This document shows positions 1 to 5,794 of a stretch of DNA of 7,021 nucleotides, in pieces (positions within the stretch are counted from its first letter, which is position 1; the number at the start of each line of letters is the position of its first letter). The notes beneath the pieces were generated by a model. It saw only the letters and a program-made list of their open reading frames with translations, ran no database searches and was not told where the DNA came from. The DNA is from Deltaproteobacteria bacterium. GTDB lineage: Bacteria; Desulfobacterota; B13-G15; RBG-16-54-18. A program made the position numbers and the translations under genes. The stretch lies in the NCBI GenBank assembly GCA_003646745.1, contig QMLM01000085.1, positions 1 to 7,021 on the forward strand. The letters run 5' to 3'.

Positions 1-977
1 AATATATTGCGGTCAAACCTGCCGGGGCGCAGCAGAGCGGGATCCAAGATCTCCGGGCGATTGGTGGCGGCCATGAGGATTACTCCTTTTTTTGTATCGA
101 AGCCGTCCATCTCCACCAAGAGCTGGTTTAAGGTCTGCTCTCGTTCGTCGTGTCCTCCCACGGGATTGATTCCCCGGGCCTTACCCAAGGCGTCCAATTC
201 ATCGATGAAGATAATACAAGGGGCCTTTTCCTGGGCACGGGCGAAGAGGTCCCTCACTCTGGCCGCTCCAACCCCTACAAACATCTCTACAAATTCGGAG
301 CCACTGATACTGAAAAAGGGGACCTTGGCCTCTCCAGCCACTGCCTTAGCCAGAAGGGTTTTGCCACAACCAGGGGGACCAACTAACAATACCCCTTTGG
401 GGAGCTTACCACCCAAGCGGCTAAATTTTCTTGGGTTCTTCAGGAATTCCACGATCTCTCTAATTTCTTCCTTGGCCTCATCCAGATCGGCTACATCGTC
501 GAAGGTAACCTCAAGTTGATCCTCGGCATAGATTTTGGCCTTGGAGCGGCCAACTGACATGAACTCTGGTCCCCTCCCAATCCTTCGCATAAGAAACATC
601 CAGACCCCCACGAATAGCAGCATGGGTATTACCCAGGAGAAAAGATTTTTGAGAAAGGTATTTTCATGTCTTCCAGAGAAGGTGACCCCGTGCTGACGCA
701 ATTCCTTAACCAGGTCGGGGTCTTCTACACGTATGGTCACAAAATCCCTCTTTTTTTCCTCTTTTTTTTCGTCAGAGATGATGGCTCTGCCCTCGATCTT
801 TTCCTTATCAATCACCACTTCTGTGACGCGCCCCTGGGCCAAGAGGTCCTTAAACTGACTATAGGTGATCTTTACCTCATGAGGGGCCATAAAATAACTG
901 TTTATCAAGATCAAAGCCCACAAGGCGAACAGGAGGTACCACACAGAAAACTGGACCTTTTTCTTTTTCGTCTTCAT
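1..977 (-). CDS. ftsH: ATP-dependent zinc metalloprotease FtsH, N-terminal 325 residues (cut by window edge)
   Basis: FtsH is a membrane-anchored hexameric AAA+ protease that degrades misassembled membrane proteins and short-lived regulators. Translation of the minus strand from the ATG at 977 gives a Lys-rich start (MKTKKKK) and a first membrane helix at about residues 12-30. A short extracytoplasmic domain with a charged EKKEEKKR stretch follows, then a second helix at about 112-130 and the AAA+ domain. Seen in it are Walker A GPPGCGKT (200-207), pore loop MFVG (232-235), Walker B IIFIDE (255-260) and the second region of homology ATNRPEILDPALLRPGRFDR (304-323), with its two arginines R317 and R320. 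The HEXXH protease domain lies beyond base 1. Two changes from the usual FtsH consensus are visible: Cys for Thr in Walker A, and DVADLDEAKEE where DVAG.DEAKEE is normal. This suggests a divergent or second FtsH copy. The start is supported by AAGGA 7 nt upstream. Confidence 0.96.
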   Translation of the reverse strand, partial: MKTKKKKVQFSVWYLLFALWALILINSYFMAPHEVKITYSQFKDLLAQGRVTEVVIDKEKIEGRAIISDEKKEEKKRDFVTIRVEDPDLVKELRQHGVTFSGRHENTFLKNLFSWVIPMLLFVGVWMFLMRRIGRGPEFMSVGRSKAKIYAEDQLEVTFDDVADLDEAKEEIREIVEFLKNPRKFSRLGGKLPKGVLLVGPPGCGKTLLAKAVAGEAKVPFFSISGSEFVEMFVGVGAARVRDLFARAQEKAPCIIFIDELDALGKARGINPVGGHDEREQTLNQLLVEMDGFDTKKGVILMAATNRPEILDPALLRPGRFDRNI

Positions 978-998
978 CCTTAAGTCCTTAATGTAAGG
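978..998 (-). promoter_or_regulatory. ftsH ribosome binding site inside a small hairpin
   Basis: Read on the minus strand, TAAGGA precedes the ftsH ATG by 7 nt and is the obvious Shine-Dalgarno. The same bases form the 3' arm of a 5-bp hairpin, CCTTA-CAT-TAAGG (998 to 986). A second TTAAGG copy directly abuts the ATG (983 to 978) and could compete for the same CCTTA arm. The ribosome binding site is clear. A regulatory role for the hairpin is inference only, since the stem is short and weak. Confidence 0.45.
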
Positions 999-1065
999 CG
1001 TTCATGCGGACAATGGAAATGGTGTAGTTGCCATCAAGGAGACTAAGGGATTTTTCTCTTCTAAA

Positions 1066-1094
1066 AGAATATAATGAAAATTTTCTTTCGTCAA
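1066..1094 (-). promoter_or_regulatory. sigma70-like promoter for ftsH
   Basis: On the minus strand a TTGACG -35 box (1094-1089, 5 of 6 consensus bases) is followed by exactly 17 nt and a TATTCT -10 box (1071-1066, 4 of 6). The spacer is A/T-rich. The expected start is near 1059, giving a leader of about 80 nt before the ftsH ATG at 977. It sits back to back with the csp promoter, about 40 bp away. A TATATT at 15-nt spacing overlaps it and is a weaker alternative. No heat-shock sigma-32-type element was recognised. Confidence 0.5.
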
Positions 1095-1130
1095 TAAATA
1101 TCCTAGGTATCCGCTTGTAGAATCTTTGTG

Positions 1131-1159
1131 TTGACACCCCCCAGTTTATCTGTTATGGT
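1131..1159 (+). promoter_or_regulatory. sigma70-like promoter for the cold-shock gene
   Basis: A perfect TTGACA -35 box (1131-1136), a 17-nt spacer and TATGGT (1154-1159, 4 of 6) preceded by TGt (1151-1153), which makes it an extended -10. Transcription should start near 1166, leaving a leader of about 160 nt before the csp ATG. This is the best-formed promoter in the window. Confidence 0.65.
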
Positions 1160-1165
1160 TGTTTT

Positions 1166-1326
1166 CGGTAAGCGCAAATTTCCTTGAGGGCGAGAAGGAT
1201 GATCACGGTGGGGTCCCTGGATGGTCCTCCTTTTTGCTCGAAGAGGAGCGTGCTTATTGAGGTGAGGCTTGCAATGGGTGGGCCTCAGGAGGATTTAATT
1301 TTTTCTCTGAAGGAGGAAGAGGAAGT
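1166..1326 (+). promoter_or_regulatory. long 5' leader of the cold-shock gene
   Basis: This is the untranslated stretch between the predicted transcription start and the csp ATG. It carries AAGGAGG at 1310-1316 (10 nt from the ATG, the likely working site) and a second AGGAGGA at 1287-1293. Two mutually exclusive small stems share bases: TCCTC (1225-1229) with GAGGA (1243-1247), and GCTC (1236-1239) with GAGC (1246-1249). Long leaders that refold with temperature are known for E. coli cspA mRNA. Whether this leader does the same is inference. No gene with its own ribosome binding site was found in it. Confidence 0.45.
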
Positions 1327-1527
1327 ATGGTTAAAGGACGAGTTAAATGGTTTAACGACAAAAAGGGGTATGGCTTCATCGAGAGGGATGACGGAGACGA
1401 TGTCTTTGTCCACTACACGGCCATCCAGGGGGAAGGTTTCAAGACCCTTTATGAAGGACAAGAGGTGGAGTTTGAGATCGTGCAAGGCCCCAAAGGACCC
1501 CAGGCCTCCAAGGTATCTCTGATCTAA
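1327..1527 (+). CDS. csp: cold-shock domain protein (CspA family)
   Basis: A 66-residue single cold-shock domain, the standard size for the family, predicted to be a five-stranded OB-fold that binds single-stranded RNA and DNA and acts as an RNA chaperone in the cytoplasm. It opens GRVKWFNDKKGYGFI with the RNP1 motif KGYGFI (13-18). RNP2 is VFVHY (26-30), and the aromatic surface residues W8, F9, F17, F27, H29 and Y30 are all present. The ATG is preceded by AAGGAGG 10 nt upstream. It is monocistronic: its own promoter lies about 170 nt upstream and a strong terminator begins 20 nt after the stop. It is transcribed convergently with the nicotinate-type operon and divergently from ftsH. Many Csp paralogues are constitutive, so the fold does not prove cold induction. 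Confidence 0.97.
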   Translation: MVKGRVKWFNDKKGYGFIERDDGDDVFVHYTAIQGEGFKTLYEGQEVEFEIVQGPKGPQASKVSLI

Positions 1528-1546
1528 TCTCGTGAGGCCCTTGTAA

Positions 1547-1575
1547 GGGGACCCGAGAGAGGGTCCCCTTTTTTT
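1547..1575 (+). terminator. intrinsic terminator of the cold-shock gene
   Basis: Stem GGGGACCC (1547-1554) and GGGTCCCC (1561-1568), perfect over 8 bp, with a GAGAGA loop, followed by seven T residues (1569-1575). AA/TT (1545-1546 with 1569-1570) can extend the stem. An overlapping CCCTT-GT-AAGGG inverted repeat (1538-1549) could compete with it. On the minus strand the same hairpin lacks a following T-run, so it should not terminate the facing operon efficiently. Confidence 0.9.
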
Positions 1576-1577
1576 GG

Positions 1578-2159
1578 TCATCTCAGCCCGTCTTCTCCTT
1601 TTGCCTCCTCTTTCCTCAATCCCCCTACCCGTGCAAGGGGTCTTCCGGAGTCGGTTACCACAATGGCCACAACGATCTCATCGTCTCTGGGGGCGTCGTT
1701 GATCCTGATCTCCATGGCATCAAAGTGGGACCTCACAAAGGCAGCATTTTTAAAGTGCAAGGGCACATCTAGGGCGGCTCCAGCAGGCCCCATCTTCTTG
1801 GCCGAGGGGATGATTGCCTTACCTCCTCCTACCGCCTCTCGCAGGGGGGCGCCTAACTTTGGATGGAGGATGGCAGCAGCGTGTTCCAACTCCCCTTGCA
1901 ATCCCACAATGGCCCCCTTGCCATAACTTTCAACCCTCTCTTTAAAGATGCCCAGGGCGGCTACCGCCCGTTCCCCCAACATTCCCCCTAATTTTTCCCC
2001 ATAGTCCATAAGCACCGAGAGGTCCTTTTCGTATTTCCCAGCAAAAGGGTTTTTAATCACGGCTACTGCCGCCCCTTTCCTAGTAGGGGGGGAGACTTCT
2101 TTCTCTCCTTCTCTTTGGATCTCCTCGACTATGGTTACAACCTTTCTTATCTCCACCAT
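1578..2159 (-). CDS. amino acid synthesis family protein (PF06684, formerly DUF1185), function unsettled
   Basis: A 193-residue soluble protein, full length for the PF06684 family. Recognised by its typical sequence: an IRKVVTIVEEI start (4-14), KNPFAGKY (36-43), ESYGKGAIVG (77-86), GELEHAAAILHPKLG (89-103), AVGGGKAIIPSAKK (109-122), VRSHFDAMEIRI (142-153) and the ending KGEDGLR. No signal peptide or membrane segment is seen. Known of the family: crystal structures of DUF1185 members showed a variant of the Bacillus chorismate mutase fold, and a role in amino-acid metabolism was suggested; no reaction is established. The start ATG abuts the UPF0280 stop (TAG-ATG), and its ribosome binding site AGGAGGG lies inside that gene's end, so the two are translationally coupled. 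As the last gene of the operon it may act on an intermediate of nicotinate breakdown, for example a cyclic amide, enamine or formylglutarate; this is inference. Confidence 0.88.
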   Translation of the reverse strand: MVEIRKVVTIVEEIQREGEKEVSPPTRKGAAVAVIKNPFAGKYEKDLSVLMDYGEKLGGMLGERAVAALGIFKERVESYGKGAIVGLQGELEHAAAILHPKLGAPLREAVGGGKAIIPSAKKMGPAGAALDVPLHFKNAAFVRSHFDAMEIRINDAPRDDEIVVAIVVTDSGRPLARVGGLRKEEAKGEDGLR

Positions 2160-3023
2160 CTAACCCTCCTTATTTAGTGAATTTGGCATAAAGGGAAATA
2201 GAAAGTCCTTTATTTCAGAACTCCAAACCACCTTTCCCTGAACACAGATGAGGGCACCGCGAATCACATCCCTTTCCATCAGGTGTTGGACCTTTTCCAT
2301 ACCCTTGGAGAGGGCCTCTTCTATCTCCTGCACTCCTAAATTTCCCACCTCCAAAGTTACTTCATCCCCTCGAAGATCTGTATCGGGGTCTAGTTCTTCT
2401 GCCCTTGCCTTTTTTACCAGGGGAGAATTTATCGCTGTGGCATTGGCCACTGATGTAGAGGCTGCGTCAGCGACTGAGGCCGTAGGGCCAAGGGCAACTG
2501 CTGCCTGGGCAACCCCTTTAGTGAAACTTCTTCCCCCCAATCCACTAGTAGTCACCCCTCCTATCCCCATCTCTCCTGTGACCACAAGACAATGGGAGAT
2601 CTCCGGTCGGGTTACATCGAGCCTGACCCCTACCCTGACTACCTCCTCTGGAGCCATTCTGATGGCAATATCACCGCCGTTGTCGACAATGACCTTGTTT
2701 GCCCCCTGAGAGGCGATGTACTCTGCCACCAGATCAGAGATTGTCCCGGCTACAGCTGCCAAAGGGGTGAGGTCGGCATCACCCACTCGCTGAACAGCGG
2801 TAATCATCTCCCTGACCACACGAGGGAGGTTTTTATTGGCGTTGAGCTCAGGGCCCCTTTTTTTGATAACTCCCCGAAAAGGGGCCAGCTCTTCTAATAA
2901 GCTGAAGGCCCACTCTCCCCCCCTTTGCGCAAATTCCTGCCGGGGCTTGCCTCTATCCCAAGCGGCAACCAGCAGGCGCATGGGGCCTGACTCCGCTAGG
3001 ACCCAGGTGCCATTTAATGGCAT
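2160..3023 (-). CDS. UPF0280 family protein with ApbE-like fold
   Basis: A 287-residue protein from the ATG at 3023. The open frame continues to a GTG at 3041, but AAAGGA sits 6 nt before the ATG and the family homology begins just after it, so the ATG is preferred. ApbE-type signatures are visible. VDNGGDIAIR (113-122) corresponds to the N-x-GGDI segment. GVTTSGLGGRSF (156-167) resembles the ApbE TSG motif. ADAASTSVANAT (185-196) resembles the Mg-binding ADALATA segment. ApbE proteins transfer FMN from FAD to a threonine or serine of a partner protein. UPF0280 members share the superfamily fold but, as far as I know, have no established activity. No lipobox or signal peptide is present, so a cytoplasmic location is expected, unlike classical ApbE. 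It lies 18 nt after hnr and abuts the PF06684 gene. The placement suggests an accessory role for the reductase, possibly flavin attachment; this is inference. Confidence 0.85.
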   Translation of the reverse strand: MPLNGTWVLAESGPMRLLVAAWDRGKPRQEFAQRGGEWAFSLLEELAPFRGVIKKRGPELNANKNLPRVVREMITAVQRVGDADLTPLAAVAGTISDLVAEYIASQGANKVIVDNGGDIAIRMAPEEVVRVGVRLDVTRPEISHCLVVTGEMGIGGVTTSGLGGRSFTKGVAQAAVALGPTASVADAASTSVANATAINSPLVKKARAEELDPDTDLRGDEVTLEVGNLGVQEIEEALSKGMEKVQHLMERDVIRGALICVQGKVVWSSEIKDFLFPFMPNSLNKEG

Positions 3024-3029
3024 TATTAA

Positions 3030-3035
3030 TCCTTT
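3030..3035 (-). promoter_or_regulatory. ribosome binding site deciding the UPF0280 start
   Basis: AAAGGA on the minus strand followed by a 6-nt spacer (TTAATA) and ATG at 3023. The alternative GTG at 3041 directly abuts the hnr stop and has only an AAGG about 11 nt upstream, so the internal ATG is the better-supported start. Confidence 0.5.
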
Positions 3036-3041
3036 AGCCAC

Positions 3042-4565
3042 TTAAGGTATTACCTTCTTCAGATCTTTTACCACTACGTCAAAGGGCTTCATCGCCTCTT
3101 GATGTCCTCCCATCTCTATGTAGTCATCAAGCCTCATCGTGTACTCTATAGGGGCCACCGTGGCAGGTGTTGGGACCCACGTAAAGGCACCCCTTTTCAC
3201 CCGCTCCACATCCACAGCGAAGGTGATACCTCCACCTGGGTAGATGAAGGTCGGAGCCCCTCCTATGGTGAGACAGGCCTTGCGGGCGTGTACTGCTTGG
3301 GTAAGCTTGATGGGGTAGATAGTTACCCCTGCCCTGGCGCTTCCACCGGCTCCACCTGTATATATGGCGGATACCCGGGAAGGTTGTGAGGTTTTATTGA
3401 TGACCTCCACCGCCTTTTGGGCCGCTGGGGTAAGGGGTATCTGCTCAAATCTCCTCCCATTCCAGCGAAACATGGCTGCCTGCTCACCGGTGGTCTCCGT
3501 GATAAGAACTGTTGTGCCAATTCGAGTAATTTCCTTGCGCACTCCAGCAATAACATCAAGGGGATCGGTGAAATTGGTTCCCCCCCATCCGGAGCCGTGT
3601 TCCTCAAAGTATCTTCCCGGGGTACTTTTTCTGCCGCGAAGTTGTATCCCACTGTACCTGGCGCCCACGAACCTGCCAGCGGGGTGTTCGGTGAAGAGCC
3701 CTGTGAGGTGGGCATCGAGCACGATCACCTCATCGGCCGCCTCCTTGAAAAAGGTGGTGAAGAGCCCCATGGAGGCGCTGCCGCAGCCCACCCTCATCTT
3801 GTGTATCAACTCTCCGTCGATCACTGGGGCTTCTCCAACCTGGATCTCCAAGGTGCTTCCCCCCTTTACCTTCAACTGGATCCGCTCACGATTAGCGATC
3901 TGGGCAATGAGACGGGCCACAGTGAAACCGTTCTCTCCAGTTAGCAGGTTGGCCCCCCCAATGGATAGGATCTTAGATCCATACTCCTCGGTGGTCACAT
4001 GCCCCACCTTTTTCCCCTTTATCAAGAGGGGAGCCCCTTCCTCGCCGATGGGCTTATCCGTATCAATCTTCACCTTGATCCCGCTATAGCTCAGCGGTGC
4101 CTCAGTCACCACCGTCACCACATCGACCCCCTGTACCTTCCCCTGGACGATATAGGGGGCGGGGCGGGGATCAGGATAGGTAGTCCCGGCCCCGATCCCT
4201 GTGATGAGGGGGTGACGTATGACCTCTTCACACTCAGGGCCCACTATCTCCTGTACGTCCGCAAAGGTGTGCAGGGGCACTATGCGTACGAGAATTCCTC
4301 TTTCGTTGCGGAACCTCTGACAGGCCCCGGTTTTGCCTTCAGCGATCTCACAGCCGATAGGGCAGGAGTCACAGCGTACCCTCCCGGCAAGAGCTTCAGC
4401 CTCCTTGGTGAGGGCATCCTGTGGGCATACCTTGGCACAGGCCTGACAGTTGACGCATAGCTCCAGGGAGATCACCGCCTTCTTCTCCACTATAGAGATG
4501 GCATCCAAAGGACAATCCTGCACACACTTGCCGCACCCTGTGCACTTTTCAGGATCAACGATCAT
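3042..4565 (-). CDS. hnr: 6-hydroxynicotinate reductase-type iron-sulfur protein
   Basis: A 507-residue protein matching the family of 6-hydroxynicotinate reductase (EC 1.3.7.1), which uses reduced ferredoxin to convert 6-hydroxynicotinate to 1,4,5,6-tetrahydro-6-oxonicotinate. The N-terminus is a 2[4Fe-4S] ferredoxin domain: C8-C11-C14-C18 followed by Pro, and C37-C40-C43-C47 followed by Pro. A third cysteine set, C65-x2-C68-x3-C72-x9-C82, probably binds another cluster. The long remainder has no familiar nucleotide-binding signature but contains Gly-rich blocks such as GCGSASMG (260-267) and HLTGLFTEHPAG (286-297). No transmembrane segment is seen. The ATG overlaps the ena stop by four bases (ATGA), with AGGAGGAG just upstream, so translation is coupled to ena. 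The assignment rests on the ferredoxin-plus-large-domain architecture, remembered family resemblance and the enamidase next door. A related ring reductase with another N-heterocyclic substrate cannot be excluded. Confidence 0.85.
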   Translation of the reverse strand: MIVDPEKCTGCGKCVQDCPLDAISIVEKKAVISLELCVNCQACAKVCPQDALTKEAEALAGRVRCDSCPIGCEIAEGKTGACQRFRNERGILVRIVPLHTFADVQEIVGPECEEVIRHPLITGIGAGTTYPDPRPAPYIVQGKVQGVDVVTVVTEAPLSYSGIKVKIDTDKPIGEEGAPLLIKGKKVGHVTTEEYGSKILSIGGANLLTGENGFTVARLIAQIANRERIQLKVKGGSTLEIQVGEAPVIDGELIHKMRVGCGSASMGLFTTFFKEAADEVIVLDAHLTGLFTEHPAGRFVGARYSGIQLRGRKSTPGRYFEEHGSGWGGTNFTDPLDVIAGVRKEITRIGTTVLITETTGEQAAMFRWNGRRFEQIPLTPAAQKAVEVINKTSQPSRVSAIYTGGAGGSARAGVTIYPIKLTQAVHARKACLTIGGAPTFIYPGGGITFAVDVERVKRGAFTWVPTPATVAPIEYTMRLDDYIEMGGHQEAMKPFDVVVKDLKKVIP

Positions 4566-5728
4566 CTCTCCTCCTGCTTACAGCGGCGCACGGGGGGTGG
4601 AGTATTCCTGCTGACCCAGGCCTGGACCTCTCCATCTACCAGTACGGCGGCTATACCGGGGATGTCACCCGCCTCAATGGCCTCCAGGGCATCTCTGCCC
4701 ACCGAGCCCATGGGTGCGTCCATCACCACGAGGTCCGCCTCATACCCCTCTTTGATCACACCTCGTTTCAACCTATAGACCTTGGCAGTATTCCCCGTGG
4801 CCATGGCGATGGCTTCTTCGGCCTTGACCCCTCCCAAAGAGGCGATGAAGTTCACCACTCGCAGGATCCCCAGGGGAATCACTCCTGTGCCAGAGGGTGC
4901 GTCGTTGCCAATAAGGATCCTCCCAAAGGCCCCCTTCTGGTGGGCGATTTTGATGATCTCTAAGGCCACTTTGGGGTTGCCACAGTGGACGATCTCAAAG
5001 GCATAATCAGTCTCCCCGATGATCTTCTCTGCCTCATGTATGGGGACGGCGGTGGGACCTCCGTTTAGGTGGGCCACTACATCGGGGTCGGTGGCCATCA
5101 CCTGTTCGGCCGTTACGGTGGTGCTGCCGGGGATAGAGGTACCCCCTGTGTGCATCATCACCACCATCCCGTATTTCTTGGCCCAGCGAACCATGGGAGC
5201 GGCATCTTGTGGTCTTTTCACGGCCCCTAGACCAATTTCCCCCACATGGGTTACCCCCTCTCTAGCCATTTGGGCAAAGTCCTCTTCCTTCAAGCCCGGC
5301 TCCAGAATGAGACCACCCCCCAAGACCTTCACTCCTCCTGGCCTAAAGTTAGCAAAGGCCTTGGCTGCCAAGGTGGCTAGTGCTTTGGTCCCAGCCGCAT
5401 CGCGCGGTCTTCCAGGAGTATGCACCTCGCCTGCGGAGATCACCGTGGTGACCCCCCCATGGAGGGAGCTGGCGATGAAATCGAGCTGTCTTTGCCTGGG
5501 GGTGAAATCTCCGATGACGGGGTGACAGTGAGAGTCGATCAAGCCAGGGGTTACCGTCATCCCTCCCACATCGATGACCTTTTCCACATCTGCGGTCTCC
5601 AGGTCTTTCTCTTTCCCCACCTTTTTGATCAGACCGTCTTCGATTAAGATGGCATCGGCCTCCAGGATGGGTTGGGAGAGGTCTCCTGTAACCAATTTGC
5701 CGATGCCTTTAATTAAGAGCATGCCCAT
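4562..5728 (-). CDS. ena: enamidase (6-oxo-1,4,5,6-tetrahydronicotinate amidohydrolase)
   Basis: A 388-residue amidohydrolase-superfamily enzyme, within a few residues of the Eubacterium barkeri enamidase length. The family reaction (EC 3.5.2.18) hydrolyses tetrahydro-6-oxonicotinate to 2-formylglutarate and ammonia through a ring-opened enamine. The beta-barrel metal site is complete: H67 and H69 in DSHCHP, E164 in VGEIGLG in place of the carboxylated lysine of many relatives, H193 in MMHTGGTSIPGS, H220 in AHLNGGPTA and D276 in GNDAPSGTG. These residue numbers agree with those I recall for the crystallised E. barkeri binuclear enzyme. Other shared blocks are LHGGVTTVISAG (89-100), GRPRDAAGTKAL (106-117) and the C-terminal SRNTPPP. 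The start at 5728 has AAGGAGG upstream; an internal ATG at 5722 is less likely. It is preceded by a 66-nt gap after pncA and overlaps hnr by four bases. This is the most secure substrate-level assignment in the operon. Confidence 0.93.
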   Translation of the reverse strand: MGMLLIKGIGKLVTGDLSQPILEADAILIEDGLIKKVGKEKDLETADVEKVIDVGGMTVTPGLIDSHCHPVIGDFTPRQRQLDFIASSLHGGVTTVISAGEVHTPGRPRDAAGTKALATLAAKAFANFRPGGVKVLGGGLILEPGLKEEDFAQMAREGVTHVGEIGLGAVKRPQDAAPMVRWAKKYGMVVMMHTGGTSIPGSTTVTAEQVMATDPDVVAHLNGGPTAVPIHEAEKIIGETDYAFEIVHCGNPKVALEIIKIAHQKGAFGRILIGNDAPSGTGVIPLGILRVVNFIASLGGVKAEEAIAMATGNTAKVYRLKRGVIKEGYEADLVVMDAPMGSVGRDALEAIEAGDIPGIAAVLVDGEVQAWVSRNTPPPVRRCKQEER

Positions 5729-5768
5729 TTTCTCCTCCTTCTTGCTTGTCGGATAATGATCCTAGAAG

Positions 5769-5787
5769 GAATATCGTTACTATATTC
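5769..5787. repeat. inverted repeat in the pncA-ena gap
   Basis: GAATAT (5769-5774) and ATATTC (5782-5787) form perfect 6-bp arms around a 7-nt centre (CGTTACT). It lies in the only real intergenic gap of the operon (5729-5794, 66 nt), which otherwise holds just the ena ribosome binding site. It could be an operator for a dimeric regulator or a small RNA-processing hairpin. There is no T-run after it, so it is not a terminator. No known regulator motif was recognised. Confidence 0.4.
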
Positions 5788-5794
5788 AAACCAT

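Noticed and set aside
978..1035. Two tiny overlapping ORFs (10 and 5 codons, ATGA overlap) in the ftsH leader on the minus strand
   Set aside because: The first has no Shine-Dalgarno and the codons look random; a leader-peptide role cannot be supported.
1184..1522. Open frame running through the csp leader and across csp in another frame
   Set aside because: It overlaps the clear cold-shock gene entirely, has no properly spaced ribosome binding site and its product is compositionally unlike a real protein.
3021..3041. GTG at 3041 as the UPF0280 start
   Set aside because: It abuts the hnr stop and has only a weak, distant AAGG; the ATG at 3023 has AAAGGA at good spacing and better fits the family's N-terminus.
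3364..4089. Long plus-strand open frame opposite hnr
   Set aside because: Antisense shadow of a strongly conserved iron-sulfur reductase; no ribosome binding site and low-complexity translation.
5019..5525. Plus-strand open frame opposite ena
   Set aside because: Complement of the enamidase coding sequence with no domain signature of its own.
5735..5790. Possible internal promoter before ena (TTGAAT ... TAGGAT, minus strand)
   Set aside because: The spacer is 19 nt and the -10 match is weak; not enough to call a promoter.
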